26,294 nt of DNA from DATKDF01 sp035512795 (GTDB lineage Bacteria; Acidobacteriota; Vicinamibacteria; Vicinamibacterales; SCN-69-37). Below the pieces are notes generated by a model that saw nothing but the letters and a program-made list of their open reading frames with translations, was not told where the DNA came from and ran no database searches. Location: positions 1-26,294 of the forward strand of contig DATKDF010000251.1 of NCBI GenBank assembly GCA_035512795.1. Direction: 5' to 3'. Both the position numbers and the translations under genes were made by a program. This document shows, piece by piece, positions 15,082 to 24,918 of this stretch (its first letter is position 1; each line of letters starts with the position of its first letter).

Positions 15082-15867
15082 ATGACTCGATCGGAAGGGC
15101 GGTACGTCCTGAGCTTGATCGTCTCGACCTTACTGGTGTTCGCCTTGTGCACTTCGGGCTCACCCCTCTCAATCCGGGCGGCCACGCGGAGTGCCCTTCA
15201 GCCTGGCGCCGTCGCCTCACAGAAACGGCCTCCAGCGGTCGACAGAACGACTCCCATTCTTCAGAAGATGATGCCAGCACAACGACATCACAGCCAGCTA
15301 TTCGACGAGTTTTCCACCGGCGTAAGGCTGCTGGATGAGCTGACAAACGTGAAACGATTCCGCGATCGATTGGTATCTAGTTCGGTAACAAAGTCTGAAA
15401 GGGACATCGCAACAGAGCTCCGGTGCGCGGCGGATCACGTCTTCATCGGTACGGTTGAAGCCTCACGAAGCCTGCCAATCGCAGACGGCACGTTCCTGTT
15501 TACCGAGTACACGGTTATGGTCACTGAGGACATCGTCCCGGGTCCGGGTCTGGTCGAAGGCCCCCCCCAGGGGGCGAGAGTCACCGTCTTGCGGCCGGGC
15601 GGCTCGATTCAAGTCGGAGAGCACACGGTCACCGCGTACATCAGTGACGTGCCCACGCTGGTGACCGGCGCATCGTACCTGTTCTTCGAGAAGCGCGTCG
15701 GGGCGACCGGTGCGTATCGCAGCGCTCACCATCTCGGAACGTTCTCCGTAAGCAACGAGACCGTTAAGAGCTTGGAGTCCTTGCGGGTATTCGAGGGCGA
15801 CCTCGCAAGGGGCACTCGCAAGGACCTGTTTGTGAACGCAGTGCGCGCCGTTGATCCGTGCAAGTGA
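15082..15867 (+). CDS. Secreted protein of unknown function
   Basis: This 261-aa protein follows a strong GGAGG site about 8 nt upstream. An N-terminal signal segment (YVLSLIVSTLLVFALCTSG) is followed by a low-complexity linker. A beta-rich domain spans about residues 110-260: CAADHVFIGTVEASRSLPI, FLFTEYTVMVTEDIV, RVTVLRPGGSIQVGEHTV and LVTGASYLFFEKRVGATGAY. The pattern of an early Cys, GTV, a 'TxYxVxVxE' strand and a 'xRPGGxxxxG' turn recurs in secreted proteins of Acidobacteriota as I remember them, but I cannot name a domain. Composition is less GC-rich than the neighbours, consistent with acquisition. The C-terminal Cys (VDPCK) may pair with the first one. Confidence 0.7.
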   Translation: MTRSEGRYVLSLIVSTLLVFALCTSGSPLSIRAATRSALQPGAVASQKRPPAVDRTTPILQKMMPAQRHHSQLFDEFSTGVRLLDELTNVKRFRDRLVSSSVTKSERDIATELRCAADHVFIGTVEASRSLPIADGTFLFTEYTVMVTEDIVPGPGLVEGPPQGARVTVLRPGGSIQVGEHTVTAYISDVPTLVTGASYLFFEKRVGATGAYRSAHHLGTFSVSNETVKSLESLRVFEGDLARGTRKDLFVNAVRAVDPCK

Positions 15868-15879
15868 GCGGAGAGAATC

Positions 15880-16284
15880 ATGTTGATAGGCGGACGTGTG
15901 AGAACGACGTTTTTCCTCTTTGCCAGGTTCTCTCCGATCGTCGCGCTCCTTGCAATCATCGTGACCGCGGGAATCGAAGTGCAACTTCAGACTCAATCGT
16001 GTCCTCTTCTGCAACCAGGAGTTGCTGGCTGGAAGCGGTCCAGGCAGATTCCGTGGTGCAATACGAACGTTCCGACGGGAGTCTCCGAGGGACTGTCCGC
16101 ATGGGAACCGACGCTGGCAGCTAAGTGGGATCAGAGTTTCGCACACGACTGCGGCAGTGGAACGCGGAACGCCGGAACCGGAAGGCCGCGCCGTCAGCAG
16201 CGGGGGCATTTCGGGACCGCAGATTCGAGATCGACGATGACCAGATTACCGATCAGATTCCAGATTGTAGATTCGAGATCGTAG
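15880..16284 (+). pseudogene. Probable truncated exported protein, decaying 3' half
   Basis: The frame has GGAGAG 6 nt before ATG 15880 and sits 12 nt after the previous stop, so it was probably the second gene of that pair. The first 75 residues look genuine: a hydrophobic export segment (FARFSPIVALLAIIVTAGIEV) and then CPLLQPGVAGWKRSRQIPWC. After about residue 85 the sequence becomes Arg/Gly-rich and runs into AGATT repeats, which indicates truncation or a frameshift. The GW-x5-8 and SEGLSAWEP pattern is faintly like the start of secreted matrixin-type peptidases, which is a weak inference; no HExxH motif is present. Confidence 0.45.
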
Positions 16285-16288
16285 ATTT
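16221..16288. repeat. AGATT-type short repeats with a 13-bp direct repeat
   Basis: AGATTCGAGATCG occurs at 16221-16233 and again at 16269-16281. Between and after them CAGATT or TAGATT recurs at 16242, 16254, 16262 and 16283. The stretch is A/T-richer than its surroundings and lies at the right edge of the putative inserted module, next to the speA stop. It may be a microsatellite-like relic or a repeat target for insertion. Confidence 0.6.
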
Positions 16289-16301
16289 CAGGAATGCACC
16301 G

Positions 16302-18248
<1,947 letters not shown>

Positions 18249-18256
18249 AGCGGAAC

Positions 18257-18262
18257 ATCATA
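18257..18262 (-). promoter_or_regulatory. Candidate -10 for speA
   Basis: TATGAT on the minus strand is 8 nt upstream of GTG 18248, which would give a leaderless or 1-2 nt leader transcript. The -35 position is weak. An alternative pairing is TTGTCA with TATCTG at 16-nt spacing slightly upstream, which would give a longer leader. Confidence 0.4.
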
Positions 18263-18325
18263 CAGATATTTTCCGTCAGTCGAGTGACAATCCGGCCGGT
18301 CGTCCCCATCCTCGTCCCGTCCGGA

Positions 18326-18354
18326 TTGACAGGACGCACCGGCAGACCGATAGT
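18326..18354 (+). promoter_or_regulatory. Sigma70-type promoter for the histidine kinase, leaderless
   Basis: A perfect TTGACA (18326-18331) is followed by a 17-nt spacer and GATAGT (18349-18354). Six nt later comes ATG 18361. Both the -35 match and the spacing are optimal for the housekeeping sigma factor, and the expected start of transcription coincides with the A of the start codon. Confidence 0.6.
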
Positions 18355-18360
18355 GACGAC

Positions 18361-19500
18361 ATGGCCTTGCGGTGGCGCATCGCCCTCTTCGTCATCGCCG
18401 GTGCGGTGGCGGCCTCGGCCTTCTCGACCATCCTGGCGCACCAGGTCGTCCGCGCCGCCGGCCGCGAGCCGATCACCTGGCGGCTCGTTCTCCTGAACGC
18501 GTCGTTCTGGTTCGGCTGGGTCGTGCTCGCGCTGCCCCTCATCGATCTGGCGCGGCGGCTGCGCATCGACCGTCGGCCCCGGCTGGCCGTCCCCGTCCAC
18601 GTCGCCGCCATCGTCGCCGCGGCCATTGCCCATGTGGCCCTGCAGACCACCACCGAGATCTGGAGCAGCTGGCGGCTGGCCTCGCTCAGCCGGCCGGAGC
18701 TGGCCACCTCGTTCGACTGGGCGGCCGCCTGGTCGGACCTGTTCCCCTACCAGCTCACGCGCCTCATCGACTGGGAGCTGATTGCCGGCGCCGCCGTCGT
18801 CGGCATCGCGCACGCGGCCTTCTACTACACCGAGGCGTGTGCCACGTCGGTCCGCGAAGCCCATCTCGAGACCCGGCTCGTCGAGGCGCAGCTCCGGATG
18901 CTGCAGCACCAGCTCCACCCGCACTTTCTCTTCAACACCCTGCACGCCATCTCGGCCCTGATGCACCGCGATGTGAAGGCGGCCGACCGCGTCCTGGCCA
19001 GGCTCAGTGACCTGCTGCGCATCACGCTCGATTCGGTCGCCCGCCCCGAGATCCGGCTGAACGAGGAACTCGAGTTCATCCAGAAGTACCTCGAGATTGA
19101 ACAGGTCAGGCTCGGCGACCGTCTCACCGTGGCATGGGACGTTCGGTCCGAGACGCTCGATGCCGCCGTGCCGGCACTCCTGCTGCAGCCGCTCGTCGAG
19201 AACGCCATCAAGCACGGCATCGCCCCACTGGCCGGTCCCGGACACGTGACGATCGGCGCCGTCCGCCACGCCGGCAAGCTCGTCCTGACGGTCACCGACA
19301 GCGGTCCGGGCCCGTCGGGCACCGACCTGCCGCTGCTGTCGAAGGGCATCGGCCTGGCCAACACGCGGGCACGGCTGACGCATCAGTTCGCCGCGCGTTA
19401 CCGTTTCGAATTCAAGCCGTCACCGCAGGGCTTCACGGTGCTCGTCGCCATTCCGTTCCGGCCGGAGCCAGCCCGGACGACACCGGCCTTCGTGGCCTGA
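18361..19500 (+). CDS. LytS/YehU-type sensor histidine kinase
   Basis: The protein is 379 aa. Four transmembrane helices lie in the first 155 residues, near 7-25, 42-60, 77-96 and 138-156, with no extended sensor loop. A coiled linker (EAHLETRLVEAQLRML) leads to the His_kinase (PF06580) core: QHQLHPHFLFNTLHAIS with His188 as the likely phospho-acceptor. An N-box (LLLQPLVENAIKHG) and a G-box (TDSGPGPSG, GIGLANTRARL) complete the ATP site. The start at ATG 18361 has no ribosome site but a perfectly spaced promoter 6 nt before it. Its partner is the LytTR regulator 17 nt downstream. The signal is likely perceived in the membrane. Confidence 0.93.
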   Translation: MALRWRIALFVIAGAVAASAFSTILAHQVVRAAGREPITWRLVLLNASFWFGWVVLALPLIDLARRLRIDRRPRLAVPVHVAAIVAAAIAHVALQTTTEIWSSWRLASLSRPELATSFDWAAAWSDLFPYQLTRLIDWELIAGAAVVGIAHAAFYYTEACATSVREAHLETRLVEAQLRMLQHQLHPHFLFNTLHAISALMHRDVKAADRVLARLSDLLRITLDSVARPEIRLNEELEFIQKYLEIEQVRLGDRLTVAWDVRSETLDAAVPALLLQPLVENAIKHGIAPLAGPGHVTIGAVRHAGKLVLTVTDSGPGPSGTDLPLLSKGIGLANTRARLTHQFAARYRFEFKPSPQGFTVLVAIPFRPEPARTTPAFVA

Positions 19501-19517
19501 ACAGCGTCTGAGTGGTC

Positions 19518-20291
19518 ATGTCCGCCCGGCGCATACGCACCCTCGTCATTGACGATGAACCTCTGGCCCGCGAGCGGATGTGCTCGCTTGTCGCGGCTGA
19601 GGCCGACTTCGAGGTCGTGGGCGAAGCCAGCAACGGCCTCGAGGCCGTCGAGGCCATCCAGACGCACAGTCCGGACCTGGTGTTCCTCGACGTCCACATG
19701 CCCAAGCTCGATGGCTTCGAGGTCATCGACACGGTTGGCCCCGAAGCCATGCCGGCCGTCGTGTTCGTCACGGCGTACGACCAGTACGCGCTGCGCGCCT
19801 TCGACGTCCAGGCGCTCGACTACCTGCTGAAGCCGTTCGACAGCGACCGCTTCCACTCGACGTTACGGCGGGTGCGCCAGCAGGTCGAGACCGCCGAAAC
19901 CGGCGACCTCGGCCGGCGGCTCATCGCGCTCGTTCGCGACCTGAAGCCCGGCCGCACCCCGACGTCCAACCGGCTCGTCGTCAAGTCGGCTGGCCGGCTG
20001 TTCTTCCTGCGCGCCGACGAAATCGACTGGGTGGAAGCGGCCGGCAACTACGTGCGCCTGCACGTCGGCACCGACACCCACATGCTGCGCGAAACCATGA
20101 ATTCGATCGAAGCGCGGCTGAACCCCGAACTCTTCGTCCGGATCCATCGCTCGCACATCGTCAACATCGAACGGATCCGCGAATTGCAGCCCTGGTTCAA
20201 CGGCGAGTACGTCGTCCTGCTGCAGAACGGCAGCCGCCTGACACTCAGCCGCGGCTACCGCGAGAGGCTGCAGGAACGGCTGGGCAAGTGA
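19518..20291 (+). CDS. LytTR-family response regulator
   Basis: This 257-aa protein starts at ATG 19518; a GTG two codons upstream is also possible. The receiver domain (about 5-125) has acidic residues IDDEP (11-15), phospho-acceptor Asp58 in VFLDVHMP, a conserved Thr in FVTAYDQYA and Lys in YLLKPFD. A 25-residue linker follows. The LytTR DNA-binding domain (about 150-257) has FFLRADEIDWVEAAGNYV and FVRIHRSHIVNIERI. Phosphorylated forms bind tandem direct repeats. It is 17 nt behind its cognate LytS-type kinase and almost certainly co-transcribed. Its stop is 2 bp from a convergent small gene. Confidence 0.94.
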   Translation: MSARRIRTLVIDDEPLARERMCSLVAAEADFEVVGEASNGLEAVEAIQTHSPDLVFLDVHMPKLDGFEVIDTVGPEAMPAVVFVTAYDQYALRAFDVQALDYLLKPFDSDRFHSTLRRVRQQVETAETGDLGRRLIALVRDLKPGRTPTSNRLVVKSAGRLFFLRADEIDWVEAAGNYVRLHVGTDTHMLRETMNSIEARLNPELFVRIHRSHIVNIERIRELQPWFNGEYVVLLQNGSRLTLSRGYRERLQERLGK

Positions 20292-20293
20292 CG

Positions 20294-20476
20294 TCAGTCG
20301 CTGGTGTTGCCCTGACGGGCGTCTTCGCGCGGCACCTCGTCGCCCTTCTTGTGACGGGTGCAGCCGCCGCCCACCGCGTCGACGACCTGAATGACTTTTC
20401 CCGAGTAGGTCTCGTACACACCCGTCAGGCAGCCGCAGTCGAGAACCTTGGCGGACACGCCGCGCCGTACTGACAT
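20294..20476 (-). CDS. Small protein with CxC...CxxH motif
   Basis: This 60-aa protein has AGAAGG one nt before the ATG, which is closer than usual. It has Cys14 and Cys16 (LDCGCLTG) and then Cys39 and His42 (GGGCTRH), a CxC-x22-CxxH set that could bind a metal such as zinc. The middle (YETYSGKVIQVVDAV) looks like two strands, and the tail (KKGDEVPREDARQGNTSD) is charged. I do not recognise a family. It is convergent with the LytTR regulator. The ordered Cys/His pattern and sensible composition support a real gene despite its size. No hydrophobic segment is present, so it is probably cytoplasmic. Confidence 0.6.
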   Translation of the reverse strand: MSVRRGVSAKVLDCGCLTGVYETYSGKVIQVVDAVGGGCTRHKKGDEVPREDARQGNTSD

Positions 20477-20529
20477 ACCTTCTTTGACCCGGGGGAGCCG
20501 TCAGGAGTTTAAACCCGGATGCAGGCGTT

Positions 20530-21816
20530 TCAGAAGGCGAATCCGCCGCCAAGGTGGATACGTGTATCTGCACGGCGCCCGTGTGCCACGGCCAGGCTCA
20601 TTCGGAACGCCGTGAACGTGACCCAGACACTGCCGCCGTACGCCGGATGCCAACGTTCGGCGCGCATCCGGCTGCCATGCTGGAAGGCCGTACCGGTATC
20701 GATGAACGCGCTGACGCCGACCTGACCGGCGCTGAGCGGCGACCCGATCGGCACCAGCACCTCGCCGCTCGCGAGCGCCCGGGTATCACCGACAAACGCG
20801 CCCGCCTCGAAACCGCGCAGGCTCGACCACCCCCCGAGGAGCGGCTGCAGGTACGGCGGCGCCGGGCCGTTGAACTTCTCATGCAGCGCGCGCACGACGA
20901 GCACGTTCTGCCCGAAGATCCCGAGGTAGCCGCGCGCATCGACGCGCGTCTGGTGCAGGACGGGCCCCTCGGAGACATCAAACCGCTCCCATGCTGCCTG
21001 GACGAACACGGCGTTTCGCGGCAGCACCGGATTCAGCCGCGTATCGAACGCCACGTCGGCGCCCACGCTCCCCAGGTCGTCGTCGAATCCGCCGAAATCG
21101 ACGCGCTGCCACCCGGCTGTCAGCCCGGCGCGAATCGGGCCGGCGGCACGCTCTGCCCGGCCCCAGAGGCGCCGCCGCGTGTCGTCGGTCTCGAAGGCCG
21201 GGTTCTCCACCTGTTGAATCGCCGCGCCGACTTCCACGGCCGAGAAGGGACCGCGATCGAACCCACGGCTGAAGTCGACGCCGGCCCGGCGCTGGCCGCC
21301 CCACGTGAGGGGCAACGAAATGCGGCTCTTCTCCCCGGCCGAGCCAACATGCGCGATCCGCACGCCATAGGTGACGCCGTAGCCATCTTCGAACCCGAAC
21401 ATCGGCAGCCACATCAGGTTGCCGGAGAGGCGCCGCCGGACGACGCGCGGCACTCCGTCGGGGTCGTCCGGCCCGGGAAGGATCAGGCGCACGGGCCCCT
21501 CGTTGACGAGGATGACGAGGCTGATGCGCGTCGGATCGACGATCGAGGCAAACCGTTTCTGCACCGTGACGTCGAGGAAGCGGCCGCTCCGCCGGAGCCG
21601 TTCGGCCACCTCGTCGAGCATCCGCCCCTCGAAGCGCTCGCCAACCGTCACACCGGCCAGGGCGAGCATCTCCTGGTCGGTTGTAACGTGGTTGCCGTGG
21701 ACCCGGATCTCGGCGACGACCTCTGGCGCCGCCTGAGCGGCGGCCGGCACGGGACGCGCCATCAGGGCGAGGCTGGCGGCCACGAGGACCGGGACGAGGG
21801 AACGTGGCCCAATCAT
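20530..21816 (-). CDS. BamA/TamA-family outer-membrane beta-barrel with one POTRA domain
   Basis: The protein is 428 aa from ATG 21816, which gives a signal peptide (SLVPVLVAASLALM, ending AAAQ) and a 4-nt overlap with the upstream stop. One POTRA domain occupies about residues 32-105 (VVAEIRVHGNHVTTDQEM, MLDEVAERLRRSGRF, ISLVILVNEGP). The rest is barrel with alternating strands, an LRGFE motif (WSSLRGFEAGAF) matching the conserved loop-6 RGF of Omp85 proteins, and a C-terminal Phe (GGGFAF) as the outer-membrane sorting signal. It is much shorter than BamA, which has five POTRA domains, so it probably serves a specialised substrate or transport task. It is the second gene of an operon with an exported protein. 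Confidence 0.88.
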   Translation of the reverse strand: MIGPRSLVPVLVAASLALMARPVPAAAQAAPEVVAEIRVHGNHVTTDQEMLALAGVTVGERFEGRMLDEVAERLRRSGRFLDVTVQKRFASIVDPTRISLVILVNEGPVRLILPGPDDPDGVPRVVRRRLSGNLMWLPMFGFEDGYGVTYGVRIAHVGSAGEKSRISLPLTWGGQRRAGVDFSRGFDRGPFSAVEVGAAIQQVENPAFETDDTRRRLWGRAERAAGPIRAGLTAGWQRVDFGGFDDDLGSVGADVAFDTRLNPVLPRNAVFVQAAWERFDVSEGPVLHQTRVDARGYLGIFGQNVLVVRALHEKFNGPAPPYLQPLLGGWSSLRGFEAGAFVGDTRALASGEVLVPIGSPLSAGQVGVSAFIDTGTAFQHGSRMRAERWHPAYGGSVWVTFTAFRMSLAVAHGRRADTRIHLGGGFAF

Positions 21817-22793
21817 GGCCGTCCCGGATCGCGCTTGATCCGGCCGCTCGTGAGCGCCTCCCGGTAGTCGCGGTAATCGAGCCGGTAACGGATGTCGATC
21901 GGGCCAACGGCGAACATCATGCCGGCGCGGAACTCGATGTCGCGCGGCAGCCACACCTCGGAAAACGGCTGGCTCATCGTCATCACCGCGTTCAGGTCCG
22001 TGATGCGCACGAGCCAGGCGGCTGGCAGGAAGTCGAGGTGCACGTTGTCGAAGGTGTACTTGACGATCTGGTGCGAGGCCGGCTCGATCCAGAGCGTGAC
22101 GAGCGACACCTTGTTGAACATGCGCTCGAAGGCCGCCTCGCGATCTTCGGACCGGTTGCGCTCGTTCCGTTCGCGGCGCCTCGCTTCGGATTCCTGTTCG
22201 TGGTCGAAGAGCCGCGACGGATAGTACTCGATGCGGAGAACGTCGCGGCCCTCGAACGACTCGCGACCGACGAAGGCGTACTTCCCTTCTTCAAAGGTGA
22301 ACTTCAGGAAGTAGGCTGCGTCCATGAACTGCGGCCGGCGGACCTGCGACAGCACGTCCTCGGCCGTGCCCGGCAGCGGCCCGTCGGGCACACGCACGGG
22401 GTCATCCGACACGCGTCCCTCGGCGCGCTCGCGTTCCCGGATATCGCGGGCCCTGGCACGCGTCAGGAACTCGTCCTCGTAGCGCCGCCGCTCCTGCTCG
22501 GACACGTTGACGCCGTTGGCCTTGACCGGGCTCCGGACGAAGAAGCCCTCACGGATGAACCAGCTGTAATCGCGCGCCTCGCCCCAGATCGGCACCCGGC
22601 CCGGCCCGCGGACCTCGACGACCTCGCGTTCGTCGAGGATGTACTGCTGCAGTTTCTTCCAGTTCTCGTCACGCCTGGCGAGCACCGTACGCATGAACTG
22701 GTCGAGGTCGCTCTGGGCGGCCCGAGGTGCCGTACCGGAGAGGGCGACGAGCAGGCCGGTGAGGGCGACGAGCACGACTCGGAAGTACGGCAT
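21813..22793 (-). CDS. Exported protein partner of the Omp85-like barrel
   Basis: The protein is 326 aa. ATG 22793 gives a clean signal peptide (MPYFRVVLVALTGLLVALSG, cleaved near APRAAQ). A further in-frame ATG at 22832 would add 13 residues and spoil it. The mature part begins with charged helices (LARRDENWKKLQQYILDERE). It includes an acidic/Arg-rich stretch (ERRRYEDEFLTRARARDIRER) and ends in a beta-rich region (LVTLWIEPASHQIVKYTFDN, YRLDYRDYREA). The C-terminal strands recall outer-membrane lipoprotein carrier-like folds, but I cannot assign a family. Its stop overlaps the barrel gene's ATG by 4 nt, so the two products probably act together in the envelope. Confidence 0.75.
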   Translation of the reverse strand: MPYFRVVLVALTGLLVALSGTAPRAAQSDLDQFMRTVLARRDENWKKLQQYILDEREVVEVRGPGRVPIWGEARDYSWFIREGFFVRSPVKANGVNVSEQERRRYEDEFLTRARARDIRERERAEGRVSDDPVRVPDGPLPGTAEDVLSQVRRPQFMDAAYFLKFTFEEGKYAFVGRESFEGRDVLRIEYYPSRLFDHEQESEARRRERNERNRSEDREAAFERMFNKVSLVTLWIEPASHQIVKYTFDNVHLDFLPAAWLVRITDLNAVMTMSQPFSEVWLPRDIEFRAGMMFAVGPIDIRYRLDYRDYREALTSGRIKRDPGRP

Positions 22794-22856
22794 GGCCAGA
22801 TCAGGGAGAATAGCGAGCGCTGAATCCAGCATACGTCGTCTGGAGGACAGGAGTTC

Positions 22857-24905
22857 ATGCACGAACTGCCACTGCTGGTCGCCCTCACGGGTGCGCTCGC
22901 CTATGCCCTCGTCGGGGGCCTCGTGGCCCGGCGTCTCGGCCTGCCGACCATCGTCGGCTACCTGCTGGCCGGGGTGGCGCTCGGTCCGATGGCCGGCAGC
23001 AGCGACGAGGATCTGGTCGCCATCCAGCAGATGGCCGAGTTCGGCGTCATCCTGCTGATGTTCGGCGTCGGGCTCCACTTCTCGTTTAAGGACCTCTGGA
23101 AGGTCCGGTGGGTGGCCATTCCGGGTGCACTCCTGCAGGCGGCGGCGAGCACCGGGCTCGGCTACCTGGCGGCCAGCTCGTTCGGCTTCTCGCCGGGCGG
23201 TGCGCTCGTCTTCGGCATGGCGACGGCCGTGGCCAGCACCGTCGTGATGATGCGCACGCTGATGGATTACGGCTGGCTCGACACTCCACACGGCAAGGTG
23301 GCGCTCGGCTGGCTCGTCTTCGAGGACATCCTCACGGTCCTGATCCTCGTGCTGCTGCCGGCCCTCGCCGGCGGGTCCGGCGCGTCGGTGACGGCGACCG
23401 CCGCCCTGGCGCTCGGCAAGGGCGTGCTGTTTGTGGCGTTGATGGTCCTCGTGGGCAACCGCGTCGTGCCGTGGCTGCTTGGCCTCGTGGTCAACACGCG
23501 ATCGCGCGAGCTCTTCGTGCTCGTGGCCCTGACGGTCGCCACCGGCACGGCGCTGGCCTCGGCCGCCTTCTTCGACGTGTCACTCGCGCTGGGCGCGTTT
23601 GTGGCCGGCGTGGTCGTCAGCGAATCCGAGTTCAGCCATCAGATCGGCGCGGACCTGCTGCCCTTCCGCGAAGCGTTTGCGGTCATCTTCTTCGTGTCAG
23701 TCGGCATGCTCGTCAACCCGGGCTACATCCTCGAGCACTGGGACCAGGTTCTCATCGTCACCGCCCTGGTCGTCGTCGGCAAGGCCTTCATCACGACGAT
23801 GATCGGTTTCATCGTGCCCTGCCAGGCCAGGACGGTCATTGTGCTGGCGGCGTGCCTCGGCCAGGTGGGCGAGTTCTCGTTCATCCTGGGCCAGGCGGGT
23901 CTCGCGCTCGGCCTCATCAATCTGCAGCAGTACTCGCTCATCCTGGCCGGTGCCATCGCCTCGATCACGATCAACCCGTTCGTGATGCGCCTGGTCGATC
24001 CCGTGGACAAGCGGCTACGCCACTGGCCGAAGCTCTGGGCGGCGCTCGATCGTGGCGGGGTCACGGCGCCAGTGCCGGTCCCCATTGACACGCTCCGCGA
24101 TCACGTCGTCATCGTCGGGTGTGGCCGTGTCGGGCGGCACATCGTCGAGGCGCTTGGCCGGCTGGGCATCACGCGGCTGGTCGTCGAAGCCGACCCGGCA
24201 CGCATCGACAAGCTGCAGGAGCTCGGTGTGCCGACGCTCTACGGCGACGCGGGCAATTCCGAGATCCTGAGCCACGCCGAGCTGCCCCACGCCCGGGCGC
24301 TCGTCATCACCGTGCCGGACGATGGGGCGGCGCTGGCCGTGGTGGCCTCCGCACGAGCGTTCTCGCCGGGAATCCGCGTCGTCTCGCGCGCCTCCACCTG
24401 GGAAGGCGGGCGCCGGCTGAAAGCGGCTGGCGTCGTCGACGTCGTTCGCCCCGAGCTCGAGGGCGGCATCGAGATCGTGCGCAGGACCCTGATCGATCTG
24501 GAGATGCCCCTGCGCGAGGTCCAGAAGTACGTGGACCTCCTTCGGCGGGATGGTCTCGATGAAGCCACTCCGCTCAGTCCCGAACGGGCCCGCGTCCTCG
24601 ATGAGCTGCTGGCCTCTGCGAAGGACCTCGACATCGGGTGGCTGCGCGTGGCCGACGACAGCCCGTTCGCCAACCGCAGCCTCGCCGCGTCCGGCCTGCG
24701 TGCGCGTACGGGCCTGTCGGTCGTCGCGATCGCGCGCGGCGACGCCGTCATCCACAACCCGGACCCGACGACGACGCTGCAGGCCGGCGATCACATCGCA
24801 GTCATCGGCACGCAGGCGCAGGTGGATGAAGCGTCGCGGCTCGTTGAACAGGCGCCTGCGCCACCGATGGCGAACACGGCCGGGCCGAGACCTGCGCCGG
24901 CCTGA
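22857..24905 (+). CDS. KefB/YbaL-type cation:proton antiporter with RCK domains
   Basis: The protein is 682 aa. GGAGG and GGAG sites precede ATG 22857. Residues 1-390 form a Na+/H+ exchanger (CPA2) membrane domain of 12-13 helices, with GLPTIVGYLLAGVALGP near the start, LLMFGVGLHFS, and FFDVSLALGAFVAGVVVSES. A RCK_N/TrkA_N domain starts near residue 413 with DHVVIVGCGRVGRHIVEALG and binds NAD(H). A RCK_C domain (about 590-665) ends the protein. The architecture is that of YbaL/KefB K+/H+ efflux antiporters gated by nucleotides. The C-terminal tail PPMANTAGPRPAPA is probably disordered. It is convergent with the serine hydrolase 13 bp away. Confidence 0.93.
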   Translation: MHELPLLVALTGALAYALVGGLVARRLGLPTIVGYLLAGVALGPMAGSSDEDLVAIQQMAEFGVILLMFGVGLHFSFKDLWKVRWVAIPGALLQAAASTGLGYLAASSFGFSPGGALVFGMATAVASTVVMMRTLMDYGWLDTPHGKVALGWLVFEDILTVLILVLLPALAGGSGASVTATAALALGKGVLFVALMVLVGNRVVPWLLGLVVNTRSRELFVLVALTVATGTALASAAFFDVSLALGAFVAGVVVSESEFSHQIGADLLPFREAFAVIFFVSVGMLVNPGYILEHWDQVLIVTALVVVGKAFITTMIGFIVPCQARTVIVLAACLGQVGEFSFILGQAGLALGLINLQQYSLILAGAIASITINPFVMRLVDPVDKRLRHWPKLWAALDRGGVTAPVPVPIDTLRDHVVIVGCGRVGRHIVEALGRLGITRLVVEADPARIDKLQELGVPTLYGDAGNSEILSHAELPHARALVITVPDDGAALAVVASARAFSPGIRVVSRASTWEGGRRLKAAGVVDVVRPELEGGIEIVRRTLIDLEMPLREVQKYVDLLRRDGLDEATPLSPERARVLDELLASAKDLDIGWLRVADDSPFANRSLAASGLRARTGLSVVAIARGDAVIHNPDPTTTLQAGDHIAVIGTQAQVDEASRLVEQAPAPPMANTAGPRPAPA

Positions 24906-24918
24906 TCGGTGTCAACGG

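Larger units (their letters stand above)
14878..16286. mobile_element. Putative inserted module bounded by 11-bp inverted repeats
   Basis: ATCTACGATCT at 14878-14888 and its exact reverse complement AGATCGTAGAT at 16276-16286 bracket about 1.4 kb. The left end is 2 bp after one gene's stop and the right end 16 bp before the speA stop. The interior has a transposase remnant, a secreted protein and a decayed frame. It also has visibly lower GC and more A/T-rich codons than the flanks. No intact transposase and no clear target-site duplication are seen. The repeats may instead be parts of AGATT-type low-complexity repeats. Confidence 0.4.

Noticed and set aside
20554..21867. A 437-aa open frame antisense to the outer-membrane barrel
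   Set aside because: The composition is His/Arg-rich and featureless; the minus frame has a signal peptide, POTRA, LRGF motif and C-terminal Phe.
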